A stretch of DNA of 64,000 nucleotides from positions 36,405,080-36,469,079 of the forward strand of contig OX104115.1 of NCBI GenBank assembly GCA_944474755.1, given 5' to 3'. Each line of letters opens with the position of its first letter. The stretch's first letter is position 1. Shown in pieces: positions 44,511-55,077 of this stretch. The position numbers were made by a program, and so were the translations under genes. This DNA comes from Limnoperna fortunei. Taxonomy: Eukaryota; Mollusca; Bivalvia; Mytilida; Modiolidae. Under the pieces are notes generated by a model, which saw nothing but the letters and a program-made list of their open reading frames with translations, was not told the origin of the DNA and made no database searches.

Positions 44511-46714
44511 CCCATGAGGTTAAAATCGTAATCTCAAACAAGGAAATTCCCCTTTACAATTGCAAAACACTCTACTTGATTGAATATTGACTTAGTATAT
44601 GCTAAACCTTCTTCTTTGATGAAGCGCCTTGTTCTATTTATTCTATAATTTTTTATGTGATAAAATCGAACTGTTTATATCATAAAATTATCAGAAAATA
44701 TTATCAGAAAGAAGTTATTATTTTGTAATATCAGACAATTATTTTCTAGTATCAAACAATTGAATTCTTCAAGCTAAAAAATGTTTTCTTTATAGAAAAT
44801 GGCTCCATTTTGTTATTAGATATTATGAAAACTTAATGATTCTCCAATATTTACACTTGCCCAGTAATACGTAGTGTTTGACGAAAGTCAATAAGTATGC
44901 AGTCCTTAGCTCTGGTATTGCTATTTGATATCGACAATAACCAAAATACACCATGAAAACATTTGGCAATATTGAGATTTTCAGATATAAGTTCAGGAGA
45001 AATCATTGTACCGAACAAAAACCTTTTTACATTTCTTCGTATAACAATAGTGGGTTTTTTTCAATTAGAAAATTAATTGATAAGAAAATATTCTAATATC
45101 AAAAAAGGATTTTGGATATAAAAAATGATTTTTTTTTAATTGAAGAAATTTAAGGGGTTTTTTGTATATTAGAGAATCAAATTTCTGTTATAAAAAATGA
45201 ACTATTAATGTAAAATTTAATATTTAATAAATATTTTTAATATCAGGAAACAATTTTTTAAATCAACAAATAATCGTGATATGACAAAAATATATGTCTT
45301 GAGACAAAATAGGGAATAAACAGTCAAACTGCGCCTCCTAATCTTTCAGATATCGTTTTGTCCATTTAAAGGGCGAATTGATCCAGCCCCAGAGAAATGT
45401 AAACGTCATCTTTTCAGATTGAAAATTGTATATCCTAGCGCAATCTTGGAACAGTTTATTTGCTCTATTTGTAATGAATAGTTTGCTTTTGTATTTTTAG
45501 GATTTATCTCCAATCATATCAGGTATTTTTGCTTATAGTTACCATAGACATTTATAATGTGTCTCACAAGCTTTATTGTTCATAAATGTATTTCTACAAT
45601 ATTGTTGATATCGCAATCCTAAAAAAGTAGCTGAAATATCCAAAATATTCTTAAAATCTATTTGGAAATGTCCCTGTTTTAAATATTTACCTCTGTTTCG
45701 AGTAATTGTGACCTGTCGTGAACAAGTAGACGTGCGAAGCAAAACTTCTACGTAGTTGTGTCGGGTATATAAATAAACAACCATCCAACAACCGCCGGAC
45801 ATGAACTTAAATCCATGTTGCGAAATGCCTCAGTTAGTGTCCTAAATTAAAACAGGAAATAATGTTTAATTCGTATTTCTTGAATTCGATGATATTACCA
45901 CTCCAATTCTATTTGAATTGAGTTATTTAAATGCGCATGTTACAATTTATTCAACTTAAAATATGTACTTTTGTAATTATAAAATACCGATTACGTATGC
46001 CCTTCAAGTTGTGTAGTACACTTGCACCGAAAATTTTTCATACGTCCAAGTTGAAAACGTTTTTTTATTCTTGCCACGTGTCATTTGAAGTTCGATGTCA
46101 ATCTCGGTATAAAAGCTTGCGAACTAAAGTATTTTTATTTACTGAACATGTGTTAACAGTTTCTTATACTGCAATAAGGTAAAACAAATTGTTTATTTAA
46201 AAACATAGATAGTTCACGATGAGCCGAGTTAAAGTACGTGTTTTGTCAGTTGTTCAATTTTCACCTTAATTAATTTGTATTGTAATGCTGTTATTTGTTT
46301 TTTTTAATTTGGGGATTTTTCTTTCTAATTTATGTATTTGTTGTTGATTATTTTGCTTGTTTTTTGCTTTTTGCAAATAAGAAATGAATCATTAAAATAA
46401 TATTTTGTTAAAGATTTGGTTAACCAAAAACAGAACTTAGTTGGATTATCATTTTTAAACTTTTTTATTTCGCTGAAATGGCAAAGAGACAACACATGAT
46501 TGTCATGCGGTTGTTTATCTGACATTAAAACAAAACAGAAGCGCTTACATAAAATTTTCAAGACATGATTTTTATGTGATAGTCACATATTTTATATGAA
46601 AAAACTTTGTGCAAGTAACATATGAATATTCAAGAAATACGGGTATTTGTAAAATTAGTTTAATATATATATTTAAAAGGCTTGTTACAAGTAATTTTTA
46701 TTTGATATCTGGTT
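44511..46714. other. Gene-free stretch; one weak exon-like ORF
   Basis: A minus-strand stretch 45690-45845 lies between a plausible acceptor (TTAATTTAG) and donor (GTAAATA), but reading frames over it are short and no family is seen. The rest is AT-rich. Confidence 0.3.
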
Positions 46715-46978
46715 ATTAAGTCTCCCATACGAAGTTTGGAAACTTATTGTTTTTGTTGCATTTCTTCTTCTTCTTATTCTTGAAGGGATAGGACGTGTTT
46801 TTTCGGAGCTCGCTCAAAGCATTTATTTCTTGGTTATTTTGTATTGTTCTTCGTAAATATTTGTATTGTTGTGTTTGGAAGTTCTTTCATTTTGTGGGGT
46901 GTATTTCGTTTTTCATCTCGGATTGCCGAGATTTTTGTTGGATTTATTTTTTGTTTATTGGTTTGATATTGTTCAAAG

Positions 46979-48475
46979 ATGGCGTCGCCTGCATTTTCTA
47001 GTGTAGTAGTTAATGGTAAAACTACTCAGTTGTCGTTGAATGTTGCCTCGAGCAATACTTTTTAAATTTATAAGGACAATAGGGACCTTAATCTAATTAA
47101 ACGAACAATACCGTCCAAGGTAGGTGTTAAATCCTTGCCCCAGGCTAATGGTGATAAAGTTTTAAAGTCGCAATTACACAGCGTCTGACAAGATCGAAAA
47201 ATAACGATGCGATGCCGTCATTTGGACATAAGCGTTTTGGCTTTGTCTCAAGGAAACACGGTGTGAAACTTAAAAACATACCGTCTGTCTCAATCGAGCA
47301 ATATGTTGTTGCTATTGCCGATATTGTCAAACCAGAAAATATAGTGGCTGCCTCTCGTATGAGGTCTGGGATTGTAGTTTTTTATCAAATCTCGATGATG
47401 TTGAAGAATTGTGTTCTAATGGCTTAAGTATTGGAGACGAGTTTGTTGACGTTCAGTGTTTGGTGAAAATCCCAAAGAAAGCTACTTTGTCTAATTGTCC
47501 CCCATTTATTCCAAACGATTTACTCGAGGATGAGTTGATGCGTTATGGACGCATAATTTCTGATATAAAACCCAATGCACTGGGTATTGAAATCCCAGCA
47601 CTAAATCATGTCAAGTCTTTTAGACGACAAGTGTCCCTTATTCCCCACCCCAACGTAATATTACCCGAATAATTTGATATGTTTTATCAAAGGCAAAGTT
47701 ATAGAATTTTTGTTAATGACGATGTTGTCTGTTTCAAAAGCAAACAGACTGGACACATTCAAATAAGATGTCCCGAAAACAGACCAACAACTGAAAGCAA
47801 AAATTCAGAAGCCAATACAGACGTTCCGTATTCGGCTGAAAGAGTATCCAAAACTGGGACGGCGGAGGAATCTATTGTCTTAGATTCTGATATTACTGCC
47901 TCTTGTAGTCAATCTGATGTTCCCAACACCCCACACAATGTTTCAAGTCAAAAAAAGTCGGAAGAATCTACAGTTTCCACTGTCATTGTTGACATCCACG
48001 CTCCTAATGATAAAGTGCAGATTAATTTTTTGCCAACAGTCTGCACTTAAACGAAAGGCAGAAAAAAGTGATTCTGTTATTAGTATGAAAACCCTTACAA
48101 CTGAAGCTATATCTGCTCCAGATACTATTAGTATATGGGATTTACCCCCTTCATCCCAAATTTTACTTAACAACAATGAGGAAGAGGATGTAGACATAGA
48201 ATCTATATCCTCTGATTTATCAGAACACAATATGTCTCAAATTTCAGTAGATACTGAGGAAAAAGCTTTCAACTAAAGAGCTCGATCGATTACTTGCTGA
48301 GCGCAAAAGCAACAAAAAAATCGTAGAAAAATGTTTAGAGTATACATCAAACTTACGACAACTTTGTCAAGATTTTATAGACCTTCGTAGAAACCCCGAA
48401 TCATCATCACAGTTAAAGGCGCGTCTTAATAAGTTAATTAAGAAATTAAAGGCATATGTGAAAACCCATGCTTAG
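46979..48475 (+). pseudogene. LINE ORF1 (nucleic-acid chaperone with zinc knuckle), broken
   Basis: The start ATGGCGTCGCCTGC is followed within 30 codons by a stop. Readable pieces then come in three frames: KRFGFVSRKHGVKL (47212 on), LLEDELMRYGRIIS (47409 on), and a zinc knuckle region (47679 on). The last piece is a charged C-terminus to KKLKAYVKTHA at TAG 48475. ORF1 proteins coat LINE RNA. In the knuckle CFKSKQTGHIQIRC the second cysteine has become serine, which would prevent normal zinc binding. Four or more frame breaks are present. Confidence 0.7.
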
Positions 48476-48552
48476 ACGACAAATATACCCAAATCAATAT
48501 ATATTGTCCTACTAATTATGCATTTTTGTTCTGTGTTCATACTACATTTGTA

Positions 48553-51500
48553 ATGTCAGGTTTTTCATTAGTTTCCCTGAACACTCAAGGTTGTCGTGAC
48601 TCTTTTAAAAGATATTTTATATTAGATTCTTTAAAATCTAAATTAAATGCAGACATAGTTTTTCTTCAAGATACACATACCATTCCTTCTGATGAAGGTA
48701 TATGGAAAATGATATGGAGAGGAGAAATAGTGTTCTCTCATCTCTCAACTATTTCTGCTGGATTAGCGATATGTTTTTCAAATCATTTAGAATATACTAT
48801 TCTAGAGCATAAAGTTATATTACCCGGTCGCATTTTACATGCTACTATCAAATTACAGGACGAAACTGTTTATTTTTTAAATGTCTATTCCCCCACCTGT
48901 CCCAAAGAAAAACTTGACTTTTTGAAATGTTTAAAACACCATTTGAATCAACTTGATTCTTCCTATCCAATATTTCTAGGAGGTGATTTTAATTTTACTA
49001 CTAATCCTTCTTTAGATGGGACAGGAGATTTTGAACCCCACCCCCACTCTTGTAATGAATTTAAAAAAAACGTTTCAAATTTTTTGATACGTTTTGTAAT
49101 GTTCATCCTTATGACAAAATATATTCTTGGTCGAGAAATGACGGTGTCGCCGCAAGTCTCGATTGAATTTATATCTCCAAACATTATAGTCAGCTTATTC
49201 GATCCTCAGAAATAAAATATTGTTCATATTCTGATTACGTTCGTGTTGACTTTAAAAAAATTCAAAGTAAACACAAGAGTTATTACTGGTGTTTAAATAC
49301 ATCTCTTGTAGATGACAAATCGTATTTTAATAAGATTAAAAACTTCTGGATTTCTTGGCGATTACAGAAATCTGAGTTCAAGTGTATTCAAGATTGTGGG
49401 ATCGAGGAAAATATAACATAAAGGAACTTTCGCAAGAATTTTCTGTTAAAAAGAGTTATGATTTTAAACGTAAATTTGATAGTTTGCAGTGCGATATTCA
49501 ATTATTAAAATCAAATATTTCCGCAAACCCTGATCTTAATACCATTTTTATTGAGAAGCAGCAACAGTTATCTGAACTTGAACGAATCCGGGCCCGTGGT
49601 GCATGGGTTCGTTCAAGATTCAAATATGTAAATGATAAACCTACAAAATATTTCTTTGACCTTGAAAAGAAACGTGGTACTAAGAAACTATTATCCCATT
49701 TAACCTTGCCTGATGGCAGTATAACCGATTCAGATCAGGAAATAAAAACCCTTCCCAGAAATTTTTACTCTGACTTGTATAGCCCCGATCCTGTTGATGA
49801 AGGTTGTCAAAATGAAATTTTGAAAGACCTTCCTACAATAAGTGAAATCCAAAAACAAACATTAGATAGTGTTATTAGTTATGATGAATTGTCCTCTGCC
49901 GTTTTAAAAATGAATAATAATAAGTCCCCTGGTATTGATGGGCTACCTAGTGAATTTTACAAAACCTTTTGGACTATCGTTGGTAAAGATATGCACGAAG
50001 TTTTTGTTTCTTCTATTGAAGAAAACAGACTTCCACTTTCGTGCAGAAGAGCCGTTCTGACGATGATTCCAAAGAAAGGTGACAGTAGTTTTTTGAAAAA
50101 CTGGAGACCCGTGTCTCTTCTCTGTTGCGACTATAAAATATTAACTAGAGCTTTCTCGTTAAGACTTCGTACCGTTCTACCAGATATATTAAATATTGAT
50201 CAAAGTTATTGTGTTCCCGGTCGTCATATAAGTGATAATATTCGTTTTATTTCTGATGCTACGTGTTATGCTAATCAGGAAAATATCCCCCTTGCAATTG
50301 TTTCCCTTGACCAAGAGAAGGCTTTTGATCGTGTTCATCATGGTTATTTGATGAAGACATAAAAAGCCTTCGGTTTTGCGGATTATTTTATATCATGTAT
50401 AAAAACTATTTATAAAGATCTACATAGTTTACTTAAAATTAATAACTCGTTATCGTCCCCTTTTGAATTTAAAAGAGGTATACGACAAAGATGTTCCTTG
50501 TCTGGTCAATTATATGCCATTTGCCTTGAACCTCTTTTACACAAACTAAGGTCAAAGGACGGCTTATCAGGACTTGAACTTCCATTATCTGATGGTAAGA
50601 AAAGTTGTTTATCTGCATATGCAGATGATTTGGATACTTTATTAACGCAAGACTCTGATTTTGATTATTAATGCTATTCAAAATAAGTTTGTTTACTTTC
50701 TATGGCAAGGAAAACATTGGGTTTCAAAAGAAATGTTATATCTTCCTGTATGTACTGGAGGACAGGGTTTAGTTCATAATTTATCTAGAGATTCGTGATT
50801 TTCGAATTCAATTGATGTATAGATTTGTAACATTAATAAATGGTGAAGATGTTCATCCTTGTTACTATTTTTGTAAATATTTTTTGTCTACTGTTTCTAA
50901 TTTGAATTATGATGTACAATTGCTACTACTGGATGGAGATTTTCAGTTTCAACATCCCAAGCTTTTATCAAGATTTAATAAAAGCCTGGAAATATTTTGA
51001 ATCATCTAGAATGAAAATAGATGATACCTCAGTTGCAGACATTTTAGAAGAACCTTTGTTTTTTATCCTTTATTAGTTAACCCTAAAACCGAAGAACCGT
51101 TTTATTTTCAAAATTTTGTATTTGCGCGTATAACTTAGATTAAAGATCTTTTTGATACTAGTCTAAAAAGAAAATTTACTGCAGAATATCTTGTTGGCAT
51201 AATAAGCATTCGTTCCGAACGCTGTTTACAACAACACCTTGATTTACTATGGTCGTCTTTTCCTCCGGAGTGGAGTAAATTGATAGATAGTTTTGTACAT
51301 AATAATATTGATATTGGAGTTGTTCACCAATATATTTTTAAATAGGATATTGAAAATGCACCTGAATTAAGTAAAGGCGTTGTTCTCGATAAATATCCGA
51401 AGAAAATGATTTATTTGTTATCTGTTGTTCAGAATATTAATAGTTCCCATACTAAAAAGTTACTGTCCCCTTGGTGTTATATTTTACGATCAAATGTTCC

Positions 51501-52211
51501 CCCTAATATTATATATAGTCATGTATGCATGAAGGTGACCTTAACTGGAGAATCCTTCATGGTGCTATTGCAACTAGTAAATTTTATTGTAAAGCTGGTA
51601 ACCAGCAGTCTGATGTTTGTCCCTCTTGTGGTTTGCAAGAGGACTTACATCACATTTTTATAGCCTGTCCCCGAATTAGTCTTTTATTAAATAACGTTCA
51701 TAATATTCTGTGTAAACTAAGCAAAAATAATATAGGTTCAATAGAATCATTTATATTTGGATCTTCTACTTGTACTAGTACTGACCTAACGCCACCTCAG
51801 CTAAGTGCAAACCTATCTCCTCCAACTGTCCATACGCTATCATCGGACAGCTGTCCAGTTAGGAGATCGAATCCAGCTGATCCACCGTCACCTAGGATCA
51901 GCTGTCCAGATGTTCCAGTACCAGCCGACCACACGTCATCCGCGGTCGGCTGTCCAGAGACAAACAGACTGCCAATGGTTATGGAGGACGGAACAGTCGT
52001 GTTGGGAGAATGTACCAACACGCAACGATGGACAAAGCGGTACAGGACCCCAAGACGACTGTCCCAGTGGATTGCCACCCAGGCGAAGATGGCCACCTAT
52101 GTGACGTTGCAGCACCTGAGGACCGGAGGCGGAACAACAGACCCACTCCAGGAATTCAGGTCGCGCATTCGCGCCCGCTTGGCAATTGAATTTGCCTACT
52201 TAGGTTTGTAA
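48553..52211 (+). pseudogene. LINE ORF2 (endonuclease and reverse transcriptase), broken
   Basis: The endonuclease domain starts at MSGFSLVSLNTQG. It has LQDTH (Asp where the family has catalytic Glu) and GGDFNF, then a frameshift near 49080. The reverse transcriptase reads from 49382: KSPGIDGLPSEFY, LKNWRPVSLLCCDYK, and the first catalytic Asp in SLDQEKAFDRVHH. A TAA follows at 50360. The continued frame has the catalytic AYADDL at ~50616-50633. After 50670 much of the thumb region is deleted. A C-terminal zinc motif CPSCGLQEDLHHIFIAC is at ~51619-51669. The last 400 bp (51790-52211) are GC-rich and extend the frame to FRSRIRARLAIEFAYLG. Confidence 0.75.
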
Positions 52212-52398
52212 ATAATGTTGATTCTTTTTCATATTTTTGGTGTTTTAATAATGTATTGTGTTTTATTTCTAGTGACAAGCTTTTTGTTAATATTTAATGG
52301 TAAGTTATTTTAATTATATTGTATTTGTATTTGTATTTTAGATTTTTATTTTCTTGTCTTGTTTATATATTGTAAACCGCGATGAGTTAAAGGTTAAA

Positions 52399-52552
52399 AC
52401 ATGGACTGGCGTGTACCAGTCCATGTTGACCTTGATCATTTGGACAAAGTCATTTATAGGTTTCTTTAATTATAAAATAGGTAGGTAATAATGGTTAAAG
52501 TTTAAACTGGCTTGTATCAGTTTAAACTGACTTTGATCATTTGGACAAAGTC
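52399..52552 (+). other. Paired hairpins in the LINE 3' UTR, copy 1
   Basis: ACATGGACTGG (52399-52409) pairs perfectly with CCAGTCCATGT (52416-52426). GTTTAAACTG (52500-52509) pairs with CAGTTTAAAC (52518-52527). Each is followed at once by TGAC(C/T)TTGATCATTTGGAC and AAAGTC, itself a smaller hairpin (GACTTTG/CAAAGTC). So the UTR has two similar double-hairpin modules with different stem sequences. 3' hairpins are recognised by the reverse transcriptase in some LINEs; that role here is inferred. Confidence 0.75.
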
Positions 52553-52762
52553 TTTAAAAATTTTGTGTCTTATTTTCATATACTTTTGGGTTTAAAGTTA
52601 ACTTATTTATATGTATATTCAAAGTTGTTAAATGTAGCTTGTCAAAATAATGTATTGTTAGGTTTATATTTTATGTATTATGAATTTTTGATACCTTGTA
52701 ATACTGTGATTTATTGTTTTATTTAATAAAGGGTATTGAAAATTTAATTCTTCTTCTTCTTC

Positions 52763-53232
52763 TATTTCTAGTGACAAGCTTTTTGTTAATATTTAATGGA
52801 AAGTTATTTTAATTGTATTTGTATTGTATTTTAGATTTTTATTTTCTTGTCTTGTTTATATATTGTAAACCGCGATGTGTTAAAGGTTAAAACATGGACT
52901 GGCGTGTACCAGTCCATGTTGACTTTGATCATTTGGACAAAGTCATTTATAGGTTTCTTTAATTTTAAAATAAGTAGGTAATAATGGTTAAAGTTTAAAC
53001 TGGCTTGTATCAGTTTAAACTGACTTTGATCATTTGGACAAAGTCTTTAAAAATTTTGTTTCTTATTTTCATATACTTTTGGGTTTAAAGTTAACTTATT
53101 TATATGTATTTTCAAAATTGTTAAATGTAGCTTGGAAAAATAATGTATTGTTAGGTTTATGTTTTATGTTACTTGAATTTTTGATACCTTGTACAACTGT
53201 GATTTATTGTTTTATTTAATAAAGGGTATTGA
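52763..53232 (+). mobile_element. 5'-truncated second copy of the same LINE 3' end
   Basis: ATTTCTAGTGACAAGCTTTT to AATAAAGGGTATTGAAAA repeats 52266-52740 in the same orientation, with scattered substitutions and small indels (e.g. GCTTGTC versus GCTTGGA). It starts right after (TTC)n of the first copy and ends in AAAAAAATTC(TTC)5. Both hairpin modules are conserved. Confidence 0.85.
52892..53045 (+). other. Paired hairpins in the LINE 3' UTR, copy 2
   Basis: Stems at 52892-52902/52909-52919 and 52993-53002/53011-53020 are fully conserved relative to copy 1, although the flanking UTR has diverged. Confidence 0.7.
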
Positions 53233-53245
53233 AAATTCAAAAAAA

Positions 53246-53300
53246 ATTCTTCTTCTTCTTCTTCTTCTTATTATTATTATTATTATTATTGTGTCTCCCA
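53246..53300 (+). repeat. (TTC)n then (ATT)n microsatellite
   Basis: About six TTC units pass directly into about nine TTA units after the truncated LINE copy. Confidence 0.85.
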
Positions 53301-53760
53301 AACGAAGTTTGGAGACATATTCTTTTTACTCTGTTTCTTATTACATGTATTATTATTATGTCTCACAAACGAAGTTTGGAGACACTTTGTTTTTACCAGT
53401 ACTCTGTTTCTTATTACTATTATTTTTTCTTCTTCTTTCTCCGCCTCATGAACTTGTCCCAGTACTTTTCTCGCAAACGCCTAAACGGATTTGTACGAAA
53501 CTTTGTATTATGGTAGATAGGTTATTGAAGGTGTTCACAAGCTATTCGGAAATTTCAAGATGGCCGCCATTTTCAAAATGCCCGCCATCACATTTGGGTA
53601 AGGAAAACTTATCTCGGGAACTACTGGACGGATTTCGACGAAATTTGGACTTATTTTGACAAAATCAGAGTGGACTTGATGGGTGAAAAAAAATTCAATA
53701 TTGCTGCCATTTTCAAAATGGCCGCACCGAAAATTTGACAAATTTGAAAAAGTTAACAGA
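53290..53760 (+). repeat. Dispersed bivalve-type repeat starting with a GTCTCC...GGAGAC palindrome
   Basis: GTCTCCCAAACGAAGTTTGG at ~53293 and a near copy at ~53361 form near-perfect hairpins. They are followed by unit phrases such as ACGGATTT(G/C)(T/G)ACGAAA and ATGGCCGCCATTTTCAAAAT that recur (53495, 53630; 53560, 53705). The same palindrome occurs at ~46721 before the LINE. I know this motif as common in bivalve genomes; its class is unclear. Confidence 0.6.
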
Positions 53761-53774
53761 TTTGCACGAAACTT

Positions 53775-53776
<2 letters not shown>

Positions 53777-53862
<86 letters not shown>
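53777..53862. repeat. (TA)43 microsatellite
   Basis: Uninterrupted TA dinucleotides. ORFs of repeated Ile-Tyr over this region are artefacts. Confidence 0.95.
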
Positions 53863-53865
<3 letters not shown>

Positions 53866-54079
53866 AATAGCATGTGATATTGAGTAGACTTTCTTCTTTC
53901 TCGCGCCGCCAACTTTGTCCGGGGCAATTTTGTACTTTAAACTTCATCGATTTTGTTCAAATTAAGCACAGTGATAGTCCCCTATGAGTTGTGGGTCTTA
54001 ACCATTTTTCAAGTGTAGGTGCCCACCAGGGACCGAACCACGCCCCTCCAAATACCTCAAAAATTAATATTTTTTTAAC

Positions 54080-54600
54080 AAGTCAAAAATAGTTAACATT
54101 CCTAGCCTATAGCCATATATATTATCACTCCTTATGATAAGTCAAAACATTTGGTACCATGGGGAGGTCCGAGTCGTCATACCCCGCATCCTCAAATGAC
54201 AAATTTCTTAATATCTTGAAAACCATTGGGATCCCCACCCTATGACCATATATTCTTACTCCTTATAATAAGACGAATCATTTAGTACCATGCGAGGGCT
54301 GTAGGGGTCTTGTTCCGCACCCCTCAAATGACAGAACATGTCAAAAATAGTTAATATTCCTACCCTATAAACATACATATTATAACTCCTTATGATTAGA
54401 CGAAACTACCAAATGGAGGTCCGAGGCGGTCATGCCCCGCCCCCTCAAATGACAAATTTCTTAATATCTTGAAACACATTGTGATCCCCACCCTATAACC
54501 ATATCTAGTATAACTCCTTATGATAAGACAAATCATTTGGTACCATGGGAGGGTTGGAGGGGTTCTTGCCCCGCCCCTAAATGACAAATTATTTGTGTTG
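54080..54600 (+). repeat. Tandem repeat with dimeric higher-order unit (~256 bp)
   Basis: Four ~126-132 bp monomers share CCCTATAACCATAT..., ACTCCTTATGATAAGAC and TTTGGTACCATGGGAGG-type segments (at ~54108, 54240, 54366, 54492). Monomers 1 and 3 start with GTCAAAAATAGTTAA, and 2 and 4 with TTAATATCTTGAAA, so the array is built of AB dimers. Confidence 0.8.
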
Positions 54601-55014
54601 CAATTTATCTTTAATATGTGGGAGTTATCTTTGGTAAACTTCATTTGTGAGACTTAGTAACAGTTCACCGTTACTATTATTAATATTTATATAATATAAT
54701 TTTATTATTAAATTAATGAAATTTTTCTTCTTAACATATTATTACTTTAATTTATGTTCTTTGGTTGCTTAAAACAATTGTGATATTGACATATAAACAA
54801 AAAAATTTTCCTATTTGATGTGATAATAATTAAAAAAATGGGTAATAATCATATTATTCAAATACACATGAAAATGGTATGAAAGTTTGTATGATTTTCA
54901 TATATCTTATAGATTTTTAAGAATCCTACGAGACATATATCTTTTTGATTTATGTATGGGAAAATTACAATAATTTATTGTTATGTATTTAAAGTTGTTT
55001 GTAATTATTGACAG

Positions 55015-55077
55015 ACAAGCTTGCTGTCGTCTTGTTGCTGCTGGTTTATTCCGCTTTACCTCCGGTTTCTCCTGCAG
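55015..55077 (+). CDS. Signal-peptide exon of the IgGFc/TSP1 gene
   Basis: The acceptor ATTATTGACAG precedes AC|AAG CTT. Twenty codons KLAVVLLLLVYSALPPVSPA end with donor GTAAGA (phase 1). Phase 1 matches the next exon. No in-frame ATG exists in the exon, so a short upstream exon must supply it. Confidence 0.65.

Larger units (their letters stand above)
46783..52740 (+). mobile_element. Tx1/L1-type LINE, near full length but inactive
   Basis: The order is: (TTC)4 at the 5' flank, a ~200 bp leader, ORF1 (46979-48475) with a zinc knuckle, ORF2 (48553-52211) with endonuclease, reverse transcriptase and a C-terminal zinc motif, a ~530 bp 3' UTR with paired hairpins, AATAAAGGGTATTGAAAA, then (CTT)n. 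ORF2 carries several stops, frameshifts and a deletion. The endonuclease plus CPSCGLQEDLHH-type C-terminal motif fits the L1/Tx1 group. Insertion in TTC repeats recalls target-specific Tx1 families (Koshi/Kibi type, from memory). Confidence 0.8.

Noticed and set aside
45539..45802. Minus-strand ORF with nearby acceptor and donor
   Set aside because: The open frame does not fit the splice sites convincingly and no partner exon was found.
51797..52104. Overlapping ORFs on both strands in the GC-rich part of the LINE
   Set aside because: GC-rich DNA lacks stop codons in all frames; only the frame continuous with ORF2 has support.
53683..53947. ORFs of repeated Ile-Tyr on both strands
   Set aside because: They are translations of the (TA)n microsatellite.
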